NCBI RefSeq assembly: GCF_011043545.1 | Contig: NZ_JAAKGP010000005.1 | Location: 1 to 64,000 of the forward strand | Length of the DNA: 64,000 nt | Reading direction: 5' to 3' | Source of the DNA: Rhodobacter sp. SGA-6-6 | GTDB taxonomy: Bacteria; Pseudomonadota; Alphaproteobacteria; Rhodobacterales; Rhodobacteraceae | Shown here: positions 11,565 to 20,792 of the stretch, piece after piece | How the letters are laid out: every line of letters begins with the position of its first letter | Numbering within the stretch: position 1 is the first letter of the stretch | The notes under the pieces: model-generated | What the model saw: the letters and a program-made list of their open reading frames with translations, nothing else | Database searches by the model: none | Told to the model about the DNA's origin: nothing | Program-made: the position numbers and the translations under genes

Positions 11565-12617
11565 ATGGCGGCTGCCATCGAGATCATCGAGGTCGTGAAG
11601 CGCTTCGGCGCCACCACCGCACTGGAAAGCCTGACACTTTCGATCGCCGACAACGAGTTCTTCACCCTGCTGGGTCCCTCGGGCTGCGGCAAGACCACCG
11701 TCCTGCGGATGATCGCCGGGTTCGAGCCGGTCAGCGCCGGGGAAATCCGGCTCTTCGGCCAGAACATCGCCGCGCTGCCGCCCGACCGCCGGCCGGTCAA
11801 CACCGTCTTCCAGCACTACGCCCTGTTCCCGCATATGTCGGTGATCGACAACGTGGCCTTCGGGCTGAAGATGAAGGGGGTGGACCTTGCCGCGCGGCGG
11901 GCGCGGGCGGGCAAGATGCTGGAGATGGTGCATCTGTCCGCCTTCGCCGAAAGGCTGCCGGCGCAGCTGTCGGGCGGACAGCAGCAGCGGGTGGCGCTGG
12001 CGCGGGCTCTGGCGCCGGAGCCGCGGGTGCTGCTGCTGGACGAACCCTTGTCGGCGCTGGACCTGAAGCTGCGGCAGGCGATGCGGATCGAGCTGAAGCA
12101 GCTGCAGCAGGACACCGGCATCACCTTCATCTTCGTGACCCACGACCAGGAAGAGGCGCTGACGATGTCCGACCGCATCGCGGTGATGTCGGCCGGGCGG
12201 TTGCAGCAGGTGGGCACCGCGCGCGACATCTACGAGACGCCGCTGAACCGCTTCGTGGCGGATTTCATCGGCGAAACCAATCTGTTGCCGGTCGACGTTG
12301 AAGCGATCTCTCAAGATGCCTCGCGCGTCCGCCTGCCCGGCGGTGGCGCGCTGACCGTGCCGGGCACGGCCACCCCCGGAAGGCATACGCTGTCGATCCG
12401 GCCCGAGCGGCTGGTCCCCGATCCCGCCGGCCCGCTGAAGGCGCGGCTGGAGCGGGTGGTCTATCTGGGCACCGACCTGCACCTGATGACCCGGCTGCAG
12501 GACGGCAGCGGGCTGGTGGTCAGGATGCAGAATTCCGCCCGCAGCGCGCTGCCCGCAGCGGGCGAGGTTCTGTCCATCGCCATCGAGGAAGGCGCCGCGC
12601 GCCTTCTGGCCGACTGA
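11565..12617 (+). CDS. Polyamine-type ABC transporter ATPase (PotA-like)
   Basis: A 350-residue importer ATPase. Walker [10 protein letters not shown], signature [16 protein letters not shown], Walker [13 protein letters not shown] and H-loop VTHDQEEAL are all intact. The C-terminal TOBE-type domain (about residues 245-350) is typical of PotA/FbpC-class ATPases. ATG 11565 follows the GGGGGT stretch. The stop overlaps the next gene (TGATG). It is the first gene of a four-gene importer operon; substrate class (spermidine/putrescine or a related amine) follows from the binding protein. Confidence 0.92.
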   Translation: MAAAIEIIEVVKRFGATTALESLTLSIADNEFFTLLGPSGCGKTTVLRMIAGFEPVSAGEIRLFGQNIAALPPDRRPVNTVFQHYALFPHMSVIDNVAFGLKMKGVDLAARRARAGKMLEMVHLSAFAERLPAQLSGGQQQRVALARALAPEPRVLLLDEPLSALDLKLRQAMRIELKQLQQDTGITFIFVTHDQEEALTMSDRIAVMSAGRLQQVGTARDIYETPLNRFVADFIGETNLLPVDVEAISQDASRVRLPGGGALTVPGTATPGRHTLSIRPERLVPDPAGPLKARLERVVYLGTDLHLMTRLQDGSGLVVRMQNSARSALPAAGEVLSIAIEEGAARLLAD

Positions 12618-13537
12618 TGGCCGGCGCGCCCGGAGCCGGCGGCGGCCCGAAGGACGCCGGATGGGGGCCGCTGGCGCTGCCGCTGATGCTGCCGACCTGG
12701 GCGGTGATCGGCATCTTCCTGGCGCTGCCGGTGCTGCTGATGGCGGTCTATTCCTTCCTGACCCGCGAGTTCCGCGGCGGCGTCGAATGGCAGTTCTCGC
12801 TGGCCGCCTACGACCAGTTCTTCGTCACCCGCGGCCTGTTCGGGGACGAGCCGCCCAGCCTGGAATGGACCTATATCCTGATCTTCTGGCGCTCGCTCTG
12901 GCAGGCGGCGCTGGCGACCGGCCTCTGCCTTCTGATCGGCTTCCCCACCGCCTGGTTCATCGCCACGAGGTCCCCGCGCAGCCGCACGGTCTGGTTGTTC
13001 CTGGTGACCATCCCCTATTGGGTCAACCTGCTGATCCGCACGGTTTCGCTGAAATTCCTGATCCGCGACAACGGCCCGCTGAACGAATTCCTGATGGGCA
13101 TCGGCCTGACCTCCGGCCCCCTGCCGCTGGTCAACACCAACCTCGCCGTCCAGCTGGGCCTGTTCTACAGCTACCTGCCGTTCATGGTGCTGCCGATCTA
13201 TGCCGCGGTGGAGCGTTACAATTTCGCGCTGTCCGAGGCCGCCGCCGACCTCTACGCCGGCCGCTGGCGCATCCTGTGGGAGATCACCCTGCCGGTGGTC
13301 CGCCCCGGCATCGTCGCCGGGTGCCTTTTGGTCTTCATCCCCTCGCTCGGCGCTTTCCTGGCGCCCGACCTGCTGGGCGGGGCGAAGAATTTCATGATCG
13401 GCAGCCTGATCGACGAGCAGTTCAAGGGGTCGCAGGGCAACTGGCCCTTCGGCGCCGCGGTCTCGGTGATCCTGATGACGCTGGTGATGCTGGCGCTGCT
13501 GATCTACGCCCGGGCGCAGGGCAGGGGGCGGGCATGA
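12617..13537 (+). CDS. Polyamine-type ABC transporter permease (PotB-like)
   Basis: A 306-residue inner-membrane permease with about six transmembrane segments, the first at [20 protein letters not shown]. The cytoplasmic EAA loop that docks to the ATPase is seen as [20 protein letters not shown]. Start and stop overlap both neighbours (TGATG with the ATPase gene, ATGA with the next permease), showing one transcript and coupled translation. Confidence 0.92.
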   Translation: MAGAPGAGGGPKDAGWGPLALPLMLPTWAVIGIFLALPVLLMAVYSFLTREFRGGVEWQFSLAAYDQFFVTRGLFGDEPPSLEWTYILIFWRSLWQAALATGLCLLIGFPTAWFIATRSPRSRTVWLFLVTIPYWVNLLIRTVSLKFLIRDNGPLNEFLMGIGLTSGPLPLVNTNLAVQLGLFYSYLPFMVLPIYAAVERYNFALSEAAADLYAGRWRILWEITLPVVRPGIVAGCLLVFIPSLGAFLAPDLLGGAKNFMIGSLIDEQFKGSQGNWPFGAAVSVILMTLVMLALLIYARAQGRGRA

Positions 13538-14334
13538 GGGGCGTGCGCCATTACCCCGGCTTCCTGGCGCTGACGCTGGTCTGCCTGACGGTGCTTTATG
13601 CGCCCCTGCTGGTCGTCACCGCCTACAGCTTCAACGGATCGACCTCGATCACCCAATGGGGCGGCTTCTCCTGGCGCTGGTATGCCGATGTCTTCACCGG
13701 CCCCGAATCCGCCCGCTTCGGCCTGGCCGCCCGCAACTCGCTGACCATTGCGGTGCTGGCCGCCACCGCCGCCACGCTGATCGCCACCGCCGCCAGCCTG
13801 GCCATGGTGCGCGGCGGCCGATTCCGCGGCCGCACCGCCAGCTTCGCCCTGATCAACCTGCCGCTGATGGTGCCCGAGATCGTCACCGCCGTCGCCAGCC
13901 TGATCTTTTTCACCATGGTCGGGCTGCGCACAGGGTATGGCACCATCCTGATCGCCCACATCACCTTCTGCATCCCCTTCGCCTACCTGCCGATCTCGGC
14001 CCGGCTGGAGGGGATCGAGCCCTTCTTCGAGGAGGCCGCCCGCGACCTCTACGCCAGCCGCTTCCGCGCCTTCACCCAGGTGCTGCTGCCCCTGATGGCG
14101 CCCGGCGTGATCTCGGGCTGGCTGCTGGCCTTCATCATCAGCCTGGACGACTTCATCATCACCAATTTCGTCAAGGGCGCCGGGATGGAGACCCTTCCCA
14201 CCGCCATCTTCGGCAGCGTGAAACAGGGCATCAAGCCCAACATCATGGCGATTTCCACCCTGATGCTGGCGGCCTCGGCCGCCGTGGTCACGCTGTCCTG
14301 GCTGATCAACCGAAGGGGCCAGAGAAGCCCCTGA
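13534..14334 (+). CDS. Polyamine-type ABC transporter permease (PotC-like)
   Basis: A 266-residue second permease with six predicted membrane segments ([20 protein letters not shown] first). The EAA loop reads [20 protein letters not shown], and [20 protein letters not shown] is the conserved PotC segment. It overlaps the upstream permease by four bases and is followed after 22 bases by the binding-protein gene, with AGAGAGGA as its Shine-Dalgarno. Confidence 0.92.
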   Translation: MRGVRHYPGFLALTLVCLTVLYAPLLVVTAYSFNGSTSITQWGGFSWRWYADVFTGPESARFGLAARNSLTIAVLAATAATLIATAASLAMVRGGRFRGRTASFALINLPLMVPEIVTAVASLIFFTMVGLRTGYGTILIAHITFCIPFAYLPISARLEGIEPFFEEAARDLYASRFRAFTQVLLPLMAPGVISGWLLAFIISLDDFIITNFVKGAGMETLPTAIFGSVKQGIKPNIMAISTLMLAASAAVVTLSWLINRRGQRSP

Positions 14335-14356
14335 ACCCGCAGAGAGGACGACCCTG

Positions 14357-15379
14357 ATGAAACGCTTCGGAATTGCGCTCTTGCCCCTCCTCGCCTCGCC
14401 GGCCTTCGGCGAAGGGGAGCTGAAGGTCTACCACTGGTTCGAATACATGCCGCAGGAGCTGGTCGACAAGTTCCAGGCCGAGACCGGCATCACCGTCACC
14501 ATCGACACCTACGATTCGAACGAGGCGATGCTGGCCAGCCTGAAGGCCGGCAAGCTCGGCCAATACGACGTGGCGGTGCCGGGCGACTACATGGTGCAGA
14601 TCATGGCGGAGGAGGGGCTGCTGGACAGCTTCTCCCCCGCAGACCTGCCGAACTTCGGCAACATCGCCCCGCAATGGCTGGACGTGCCCTTCGACCCGGG
14701 CCGCAAGTCCTCGATCCCCTATCAATGGGGCTCCACCGCCTTCGCGGTCAACCGCGACGTCTACCAGGGCGACATAAACACCCTGGCGATCCTCTTCGAC
14801 CCGCCGGACGAGCTGAAGGGCAGGATCAACGTGCTGGACAGCCAGGGCGAGGTCCTGGCGCTCGGCTCGATCTACCTCGGCATCCCGCAATGCAGCCAGG
14901 ACCGCGCGCAGCTGAAGGCGCTGATGGACATGCTGCTGGCGGCCAAGCCGCATTGGGCCTCGTTCGGCTCCGATACGGCGAAGGACGTGCTGGTCTCCGG
15001 CGATGCCGCGGCGGGAATGATCTACAACGGCTTCGCCGCCAAGGCCCGGGCCGAGGGGGCCAATGTCGAATACGCCTATCCGAAGGAGGGCTTCGTGGTC
15101 TGGATGGACAACGCGGTGCTGCTGAAGGACGCGCCCAACCGCGACAATGCGCTGAAGTTCCTGAATTTCCTGCTGGAGCCCGAGAACGCCGCCGCGGTCA
15201 CCAATTACGCCGCCTATACCGCCGGCGTGACCGGGGTGGAGCCCTTCCTGGCCGAGGAGATCCGAACCTCGCCCGAGACCAACCCGCCCGCCGACGCCCC
15301 GGCGGGCAGCTTCGTCGCCGTCTGCGACGAGGCGACCCAGAAGCTCTACGACGCGATCTGGACCAACCTGAAGAAGTGA
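14357..15379 (+). CDS. Polyamine-type periplasmic binding protein (PotD-like)
   Basis: A 340-residue secreted protein. The N-terminal signal peptide MKRFGIALLPLLASPAFGEG is cleaved probably after the AFG motif. The mature part begins LKVYHWFEYMPQELVDKF and contains QYDVAVPGDYMVQIM and YPKEGFVVWMDNAVLLKDAP, all typical of PotD/PotF. It captures a polyamine in the periplasm for the permeases encoded upstream. It is the last gene of the operon, followed by a GC hairpin. Confidence 0.92.
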   Translation: MKRFGIALLPLLASPAFGEGELKVYHWFEYMPQELVDKFQAETGITVTIDTYDSNEAMLASLKAGKLGQYDVAVPGDYMVQIMAEEGLLDSFSPADLPNFGNIAPQWLDVPFDPGRKSSIPYQWGSTAFAVNRDVYQGDINTLAILFDPPDELKGRINVLDSQGEVLALGSIYLGIPQCSQDRAQLKALMDMLLAAKPHWASFGSDTAKDVLVSGDAAAGMIYNGFAAKARAEGANVEYAYPKEGFVVWMDNAVLLKDAPNRDNALKFLNFLLEPENAAAVTNYAAYTAGVTGVEPFLAEEIRTSPETNPPADAPAGSFVAVCDEATQKLYDAIWTNLKK

Positions 15380-15387
15380 CGCCGCCG

Positions 15388-15409
15388 CCCGCGCCCCACC
15401 CGGCGCGGG
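15388..15409 (+). terminator. Hairpin after the pot operon
   Basis: CCCGCGCC-CCACCC-GGCGCGGG, a perfect 8-bp stem nine bases after the binding-protein stop codon. There is no T-run, so it may be a weak terminator or an mRNA 3'-end stabiliser. Confidence 0.45.
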
Positions 15410-15449
15410 CCGCCGGCCGGAAATCCGCCGCGCCGCCGCGCGTTCCCGA

Positions 15450-15478
15450 TTGACGCCCCCCGCCAAACCCCCTACATC
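15450..15478 (+). promoter_or_regulatory. Sigma-70-type promoter of tRNA-Cys
   Basis: TTGACG (15450-15455), a 17-base spacer and TACATC (15473-15478) end 13 bases before the mature tRNA start, as expected for a separately transcribed tRNA gene. Confidence 0.65.
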
Positions 15479-15491
15479 CCCGGGGCAGCGA

Positions 15492-15565
15492 GGCGGGTTG
15501 GCGGAGAGGTTACGCAGCGGATTGCAAATCCGTGAAGACCGGTTCGATTCCGGTACCCGCCTCCA
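15492..15565 (+). tRNA. tRNA-Cys (GCA)
   Basis: A 74-base tRNA. The acceptor stem GGCGGGT (15492-15498) pairs with ACCCGCC (15555-15561), the discriminator is T and CCA is encoded. The anticodon GCA lies in the loop of GCGGATTGCAAATCCGT, and the T arm is CCGGTTCGATTCCGG. It is very close to E. coli tRNA-Cys in the anticodon and T arms. It is followed by T-rich sequence (AAGTCTTTTCAAGCACTTTTTT) that should end transcription. Confidence 0.97.
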
Positions 15566-15623
15566 AGTCTTTTCAAGCACTTTTTTCTGCTAGCGCCGCG
15601 CCCGGTCTCAGTTCGATAGAGCC

Positions 15624-15707
15624 GTGGTCATCGCGCAGATGCAGGAACTTTGGCAGGAACTGACCCGCATCCGGCAGGCTCACCGGCAGGGGGCGGACCC
15701 GGCATAA
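15624..15707 (+). other. Very short frame (27 codons) downstream of tRNA-Cys, possible gene remnant
   Basis: A GTG-started frame encoding VVIAQMQELWQELTRIRQAH plus a few residues to a TAA. The amphipathic helical pattern looks protein-like and the frame is open back to a TAG near 15594, but it has no ribosome-binding site. It lies between a tRNA gene and an operon end, where integrated elements often leave fragments. I cannot name a parent gene. Confidence 0.25.
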
Positions 15708-15722
15708 GCATCGCAGCCCGCG

Positions 15723-17369
15723 TCACCCCGGCGGGGGCGAAAGCAACGCGCGGGCGCGGGACAGTTCTTCCTCGTCCCAGTAGCCGATGATGATGCCGCT
15801 TTTCAGCACCGGGTCGGCCCCGCGGCGCAGCAGGTCGTCTTCGGCGGTGAACCAGTCGTCCGCCACGGTGATCCGGCTGCGGCCCGCGCGATACCAGCGC
15901 AGCAGCGCCGCCCTCAGCGCCTCGACCACCGGGCCTTGCGCCGGATCGGCGCCGAGGTCGCGCAGCTCCTGCGGGTCGGCGGCCAGGTCGAACAGCATCG
16001 GCCGCTGGCCCGGCACCTCGACCAGCTTGAAGCGGCCGTCGGTGATCATCACCATCCGGCTGTCCTGCACCGGGGTTCCCAGCCGCAGCCGGGCGGCGTC
16101 GGCGGCGAAGTCGTATTCCGAGACCGCATGGCGGCGCGGCCAGCCCTTTGCCGCGCCGTGCAGCAGCGGCAGCAGCGACAGCCCTTCCAGCACATGCGGC
16201 TTCGGCCGGCCGCCGAAGAAATCCAGGAAGGTCGGGGCGAGGTCGATCATCTCGACCAGCGCCTCCTGCGTCGTGCCGCGGGTGGCATCCGCCTCGGGCG
16301 AGGGGTCCGCCACGATCAGCGGCACCTTGGCCGAGACATCGTGGAACAGGTATTTCTCGCCCAGCCAGTGGTCGCCCAGATAGTCGCCGTGGTCCGAGGT
16401 GAACACGATCATCGTGCGCTCGGTCAGCCCCTTGCGGTCGAGGAAGTCGAACAGCAGGCCCAGCTGGTCGTCGATCTGCCGGATCAGCCCCATATAGGCC
16501 GGGATCACCCGCTCCCGCACCTCGTCGCGCGAGAAGTTGCGGGAATAGGGCTCCTGCATGAAGGCGGCGTGGACCGGATGGGCGTCCTGCCGCTCGGCCT
16601 CGGACCGGATGGCGGGCTGCACGTCCGCCGGGCCATACATGTCGTGATAGGGGGCCGGGACGATATAGGGCCAGTGCGGCTTGATGTAGGAGAGATGCGC
16701 GCACCAAGGGCGGCCGTCGGCTTCGGCCGTCTCGATGAACTCCATGGCGCGGCGGGTCATGTAGGGGGTTTCGGAATCCTCCTCGGCCACCCGCGCCGGC
16801 TTGCCGGCATGGGCCAGCAGCCAGCCGTTCTGCGTCTCGCCCTCCGGCCCCTCGGCGGAATTGGCCCAATATTCCCAAGGGTTGTCCGCCGCATAGCCCC
16901 TGTCGCGCAGGTAGCGGTCATAGGCCGGTTCCGGTGCGCCGTCGGGGTGCAGGCCGTCGTCCCGCTCCCAGGGCTCGAAGCCGCATTGCGCCGAATGCAC
17001 GCCGATGATCGACTCCGGGTCGATCCCCAGCCGGGCCATGCCCTCGTGATCGGCCGCCATATGGGTCTTGCCGACCAGCACGCAGCGCACGCCGATCTCG
17101 CGCAGGTGGTCGCCGAGCGTCGGTTCCCCGACCCGCAGCGGCACGCCGTTCTGGGTCGACCCGTGCGAGCGCATGTAGCGGCCGGTATAGGCCGACATCC
17201 GCGACGGGCCGCAGATGGTGGACTGCACATAGGCATTGGTGAAGCGCACCCCGCGCGCCGCCAGCCGGTCGATGTTCGGGGTCTTCAGCGTCGGATGCCC
17301 GGCGCAGCCGAGGTAATCGAAGCGCAGCTGGTCGCACATGATCCAGAGGATGTTCCTGGCCTTGCTCAT
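15723..17369 (-). CDS. Formylglycine-dependent sulfatase / phosphonate monoester hydrolase-like enzyme
   Basis: A 548-residue alkaline-phosphatase-superfamily hydrolase. The modification motif CGPSR sits in STICGPSRMSAYTGRY, where Cys would become formylglycine. Metal and active-site motifs are visible: DQLRFDYLG, GKTHM, FTSDHGDYLGDHWLGEK. The context STQNGVPL after the motif recalls phosphonate monoester hydrolases and related broad sulfatases. It has no signal peptide, so it should act in the cytoplasm on an imported ester. It is the last gene of an operon with a NitT/TauT-type importer; its ATG overlaps the permease stop (TGATG). The maturase (FGE or anSME) is not in this window. Confidence 0.9.
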   Translation of the reverse strand: MSKARNILWIMCDQLRFDYLGCAGHPTLKTPNIDRLAARGVRFTNAYVQSTICGPSRMSAYTGRYMRSHGSTQNGVPLRVGEPTLGDHLREIGVRCVLVGKTHMAADHEGMARLGIDPESIIGVHSAQCGFEPWERDDGLHPDGAPEPAYDRYLRDRGYAADNPWEYWANSAEGPEGETQNGWLLAHAGKPARVAEEDSETPYMTRRAMEFIETAEADGRPWCAHLSYIKPHWPYIVPAPYHDMYGPADVQPAIRSEAERQDAHPVHAAFMQEPYSRNFSRDEVRERVIPAYMGLIRQIDDQLGLLFDFLDRKGLTERTMIVFTSDHGDYLGDHWLGEKYLFHDVSAKVPLIVADPSPEADATRGTTQEALVEMIDLAPTFLDFFGGRPKPHVLEGLSLLPLLHGAAKGWPRRHAVSEYDFAADAARLRLGTPVQDSRMVMITDGRFKLVEVPGQRPMLFDLAADPQELRDLGADPAQGPVVEALRAALLRWYRAGRSRITVADDWFTAEDDLLRRGADPVLKSGIIIGYWDEEELSRARALLSPPPG

Positions 17370-18133
17370 CAGGACTGCCCGTCGTTGCGGTAGTGCCAGA
17401 ACAGCACCCCCTTCTCGATCCGCAGGATCGCCGTGTTCACCGCCAGCCCGGTCAGCGCGATGGCGAGGATGCCCGCCAGCCCGCCGGCGATCTGGAAGTT
17501 CTCCTGCTGGCGCTGCAGGAAGACGCCGATGCCGTCGGTGGCCAGCAGGATCTCGGAGGTGACCGAGACCAGCAGCGCCGCCGCCACCGCCATGCGGACC
17601 CCGGTCAGGATCATCGGCGTCGCGGCGGGCAGGTCGACGCGCAGCATCGTCTCCCACCGGGTCAGGTGCAGCGAGCGGGCGACGAGGCTGGTCATGGCGT
17701 TGCGGACCTTCGAGGCCTCGAAGGTGTTTATCAGGATCGGGATGGCGGCGGCGAAGGCGATCATCGTCACCTTGGCGGCGTCGCCGGTGCCGGCAAACAG
17801 CATCACCAGCGGCACGATGGCGGGGGGCGGCAGGGTCGCCAGCATGTCGATCACCGGCTCGAACAGCCAGCCGAGAAGGCGCACCCGGCCCAGCAGGATG
17901 CCCAGGGGGACCATCGTCGCCGCCGCGAGGACGAAGCCGATCAGCACCCGGCGCAGGGTGGCGCCCATCTGGTCGAGGATGATCCAGAAGTTCTGCACCG
18001 CGGCCATCAGCACCTTGCCCGGCCCGGGGAACAGCGGCGAGGCGATCTGCGCCGCGGCCAGCGCCCACAGCGCCAGCAGGGCCAGCGGCAGGGCAAGGGG
18101 CGCGGCTAAGGCGGCGGCGCGGGCAGGGGTCAT
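17369..18133 (-). CDS. NitT/TauT-type ABC transporter permease
   Basis: A 254-residue BPD_transp_1 permease of the SsuC/TauC class with about six membrane segments (LALPLALLALWALAAAQIAS first). Ligand-class features include FPGPGKVLMA near the N terminus and TLPPPAIVPLVMLFAGTGDA. The EAA-loop region is around SLHLTRWETMLRVDLPAATP. ATG 18133 overlaps the upstream permease gene by four bases. It probably pairs with that permease as a heterodimer. Confidence 0.9.
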   Translation of the reverse strand: MTPARAAALAAPLALPLALLALWALAAAQIASPLFPGPGKVLMAAVQNFWIILDQMGATLRRVLIGFVLAAATMVPLGILLGRVRLLGWLFEPVIDMLATLPPPAIVPLVMLFAGTGDAAKVTMIAFAAAIPILINTFEASKVRNAMTSLVARSLHLTRWETMLRVDLPAATPMILTGVRMAVAAALLVSVTSEILLATDGIGVFLQRQQENFQIAGGLAGILAIALTGLAVNTAILRIEKGVLFWHYRNDGQS

Positions 18134-18900
18134 GCCGGATACCCCATCTGCTTCACATGCCAGCCGGTCAGCAGCCGCCGGCCCAGGTTGACCAGCATCG
18201 CCAACAGCACGCCGTTGACCATGGTCACGAACATCAGCGCGTAGGTCTCCGGGATGCGGATGGAAAAGCTCTTGCGGACCAGCAGGTAGCCGATGCCGTC
18301 GCGCCCGGCGATCATCTCGGACACCACCACCGCGATCAGGCTGACGGCGGCGGCATAGCGGATGCCGGCGAAGATCTCCGGCAGGGCGGCGGGCAGCTTG
18401 ATGTGCCACAGGATCTGCGCCGGCGTCATCCGCATCATCCGGCCGTTCAGGATCTGCTCGACCGGCACCGCCCGCAGCGCCGCGACCCCGTTCAGGTAGG
18501 GCCCCCAGATCGTCACCATCACGATGATGAAGATGTAGAGCTTCAGCCCCAACCCGAAGCCGAAGATCGCCAGCGGCACGATGGCGGCGGGCGGGATCGG
18601 CTGCAACAGGCCGGTGAGGGTGCGGAAGCCGCGCTCGAAGAAGGGCGAGACATCGGACAGCACCGCCAGCGCGATGCCGATCAGCGTCGCCAGCACCAGC
18701 CCGGCGACGGCGCGGCCAAGGGTCATCGCCTCGGCCGCCAGCAGTTCGCCGTTGCGGATCATCTCGGCGGCGCCGGCGGCGATCTCGGCCAGCCCGGGGA
18801 AGTAGCGCGAGGGCACGATGCCCAGCCGGCTGACCGTCTCCCAGACCAGCAGCACGAACAGCAGCGAGACCAGGCCCCGCAGGCGCAGCGCCGCCGTCAT
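18130..18900 (-). CDS. NitT/TauT-type ABC transporter permease
   Basis: A 256-residue paralogue of the permease encoded just downstream. It has YFPGLAEIAAGAAEM, GLLQPIPPAAIVPLAIFGFG, and the EAA-type loop MMRMTPAQILWHIKLPAALP. Having two different permease genes in one NitT/TauT operon instead of one is a variation of the family theme, and implies a heterodimeric channel. It overlaps the ATPase gene by four bases. Confidence 0.9.
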   Translation of the reverse strand: MTAALRLRGLVSLLFVLLVWETVSRLGIVPSRYFPGLAEIAAGAAEMIRNGELLAAEAMTLGRAVAGLVLATLIGIALAVLSDVSPFFERGFRTLTGLLQPIPPAAIVPLAIFGFGLGLKLYIFIIVMVTIWGPYLNGVAALRAVPVEQILNGRMMRMTPAQILWHIKLPAALPEIFAGIRYAAAVSLIAVVVSEMIAGRDGIGYLLVRKSFSIRIPETYALMFVTMVNGVLLAMLVNLGRRLLTGWHVKQMGYPA

Positions 18901-19685
18901 GGCGCCACCGGCTGGCGGAAGGCGCGGATGCGGGCCAGCACCTCGTGGCGGGCGTGCAGGTAGTCGGGATGCTCGCGCGTGGCGATCTGGTCGCGGGCCT
19001 TGCCCAGGCCGACCGTGATCTCGGTCGCCACCCGGGTCGGGCGCTTCGACAGCACCACCACCTTGTCGGCCATGTAGACCGCCTCGTCCACGTCATGGGT
19101 GACCAGCAGGCAGGTCTGGCGGAAGCGCTGCGCCAGGTCGAGGATCAGGTCCTGCATGTCGGCCCGGGTCTGCGCATCCACGGCGGCCAGCGGCTCGTCC
19201 AGCAGCAACAGGTCGCTTTCCGAGGCGAGGCCGCGCGCGATGGCGACCCGCTGCTGCATCCCGCCCGACAGCTGCCAGGGGTATTTGTGCAGCGCGTCGC
19301 CCAGGCCGACGGCATGGAGCAGTTCCTCCGCCCGCGCCGCCTTGGCGGCCCGGCCCTGCGGCCCGCGCATGGCGAAGGTCACGTTGCGCAGCGCGGTCTT
19401 CCAGGGAAAGAGCGAGCGGCTGTAGTCCTGGAACACCAGCGCAAGGCCCTGCGGCGGCGACAGGACCTGCCGGCCGCGGAACCGCACCTCGCCGGCGTCG
19501 GCCGGCTGCAACCCGGCCAGCGCCATCAGCAGCGTGGTCTTGCCGCAGCCGGAGGGGCCGACCACCGCGACGAAATCGCCCTCGCGGACCGAGAAGGAGA
19601 TGCCGTCGAGGATCGTCGTCCGCCCCGCGCCTGCGCCGAAGGCCTTGCGCAGGTCGCGCGCTTCGAGGATCGGGCCGTCCTGCAT
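18897..19685 (-). CDS. NitT/TauT-type ABC transporter ATPase
   Basis: A 262-residue ATPase of the SsuB/TauB class. Walker [11 protein letters not shown]-loop region FQDYSRSLFPWKTALRNVTF, signature LSGGMQQRVAIARGLA, Walker B LLLLDEPLAAVD and VTHDVDEAV are intact. The start codon follows the binding-protein stop directly, with no gap. It energises import of the ester handled by the sulfatase. Confidence 0.92.
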   Translation of the reverse strand: MQDGPILEARDLRKAFGAGAGRTTILDGISFSVREGDFVAVVGPSGCGKTTLLMALAGLQPADAGEVRFRGRQVLSPPQGLALVFQDYSRSLFPWKTALRNVTFAMRGPQGRAAKAARAEELLHAVGLGDALHKYPWQLSGGMQQRVAIARGLASESDLLLLDEPLAAVDAQTRADMQDLILDLAQRFRQTCLLVTHDVDEAVYMADKVVVLSKRPTRVATEITVGLGKARDQIATREHPDYLHARHEVLARIRAFRQPVAP

Positions 19686-20663
19686 CTACTGGCCGAAGTT
19701 GGCGGTCAGGTCCTCGGCGGTGATCGGCGCGGTCATCATGCCGTGCCGCTTCAGCGCGTCCAGCAGATATTGCACGTCCGACAACTCCACCACCGTGCTT
19801 TCGCGCGCGACCGGCAGGCGCACGTCCTTTGCCGCTTCGGGCGTCAGGCCGACGTATTTCTCGGCCGCCGCGGTCAGCAGCTCCTTGTCGGCCAGCAGTC
19901 TGGCCCGCGACGCCTCGGTCACTTCGGCGAAGGCGCGGATGGCCTCGGGATGTTCGGCGATATAGCTTTCGTTGGCGAAGATCACGTCCGACAGGCCCGG
20001 GGTGGTCAGGTCCGCCAGCATCCCGGTGGCGATCTCGACCGCGCCGATGTCGGGGTTGTGCATGATCGCGGCATAAAACGGGTTCACCACGCAGGCCGCG
20101 TCGATGGCGCCCTGCTGCAGGGCCGCCTCTATCTGCGGGAAGGGCAGGACGACCGGCTGCACGTCCTCCCAGGTCAGCCCGGCGGCGGCCAGGTGGTCGC
20201 GCCAGGCCAGTTCGCACAACCCGCCGTTGGCGTTCAGCGCGATCTTGCGGCCTTTCACCCCGGCCACATCGGCGATGCCCGAGGCTTTCGAGGCGACGAA
20301 GCCGGTATATTGCATGTCCGGCGCCTTCTCGTGGCCGAGCGCCAGCACCAGCTTCAGCGGCACGCCGTTCATCCGGGCATTGATCGGCGGGATCGGCGCC
20401 GAATAGCCGAGGTCGGCCGAGCCCGAGGCCAGCGCGGCCACCACGGCCGGGCCGCCCTGCGCCTCGAAGATTTCCAGGTCGATGCCGGCGGCCTCGTATT
20501 CGCCGGCATCTTTCGCCACCATCACCGACAGCATGGAATCCGCCATCAGATAGGCGAGGCGCAGCTTGGTATTCTCGGCCAGGGCCGGAGGGGCGAAGAG
20601 GCTGCTGCCGAATGCCGTCGCAACGGCCCCGGCCGCAAGAATGCGGGTCAGGACGGGGGTCAT
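19686..20663 (-). CDS. NitT/TauT-type periplasmic substrate-binding protein
   Basis: A 325-residue secreted protein. The signal peptide is MTPVLTRILAAGAVATAFGS with cleavage near ALAEN. The mature part follows the SsuA/TauA/NMT1 pattern (LRLAYLMADSMLSVMVAKDA, LASGSADLGYSAPIPPINAR). Family members bind sulfonates, sulfate esters, taurine or thiamine precursors. Neighbouring sulfatase and absence of tauD/ssuD favour a sulfate (or phosphonate) ester, by inference. A good Shine-Dalgarno (AAGGAG) precedes the ATG. It is the first gene of the five-gene operon and is divergent from a MarR gene. Confidence 0.9.
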   Translation of the reverse strand: MTPVLTRILAAGAVATAFGSSLFAPPALAENTKLRLAYLMADSMLSVMVAKDAGEYEAAGIDLEIFEAQGGPAVVAALASGSADLGYSAPIPPINARMNGVPLKLVLALGHEKAPDMQYTGFVASKASGIADVAGVKGRKIALNANGGLCELAWRDHLAAAGLTWEDVQPVVLPFPQIEAALQQGAIDAACVVNPFYAAIMHNPDIGAVEIATGMLADLTTPGLSDVIFANESYIAEHPEAIRAFAEVTEASRARLLADKELLTAAAEKYVGLTPEAAKDVRLPVARESTVVELSDVQYLLDALKRHGMMTAPITAEDLTANFGQ

Positions 20664-20710
20664 GGTGGCTCCTTGTCGGGTGGGGGAATCGTGCCTCTGC
20701 GGGCATCTTG

Positions 20711-20747
20711 CTTGATAAAGTCAACTTTAAACTTGATCTTGTCAAGT
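20711..20747. promoter_or_regulatory. Overlapping MarR-type operators in the divergent promoter
   Basis: An AT-rich island with three dyads: TTGA-TAAAG-TCAA (20712-20724), ACTTGA-TCTTG-TCAAGT (20731-20747), and between them TCAACTTTAAACTTGA (20721-20736), symmetric but for the C/C pair. The first and second share the TTGA-N5-TCAA layout and their centres are 21 bp apart, two helical turns. TTGACA on the minus strand (20740-20745) inside the second dyad is a plausible -35 box for the importer operon. Confidence 0.7.
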
Positions 20748-20792
20748 ATGTTTTCGGGCCGCATGGTGGGGCCGTTCCAACGCGAGTTCCTT

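Noticed and set aside
18945-20792. Long plus-strand open frame running into the first MarR gene
   Set aside because: It is antisense to the ATPase and binding-protein genes. Only the part from about 20763 or 20793 has MarR similarity.
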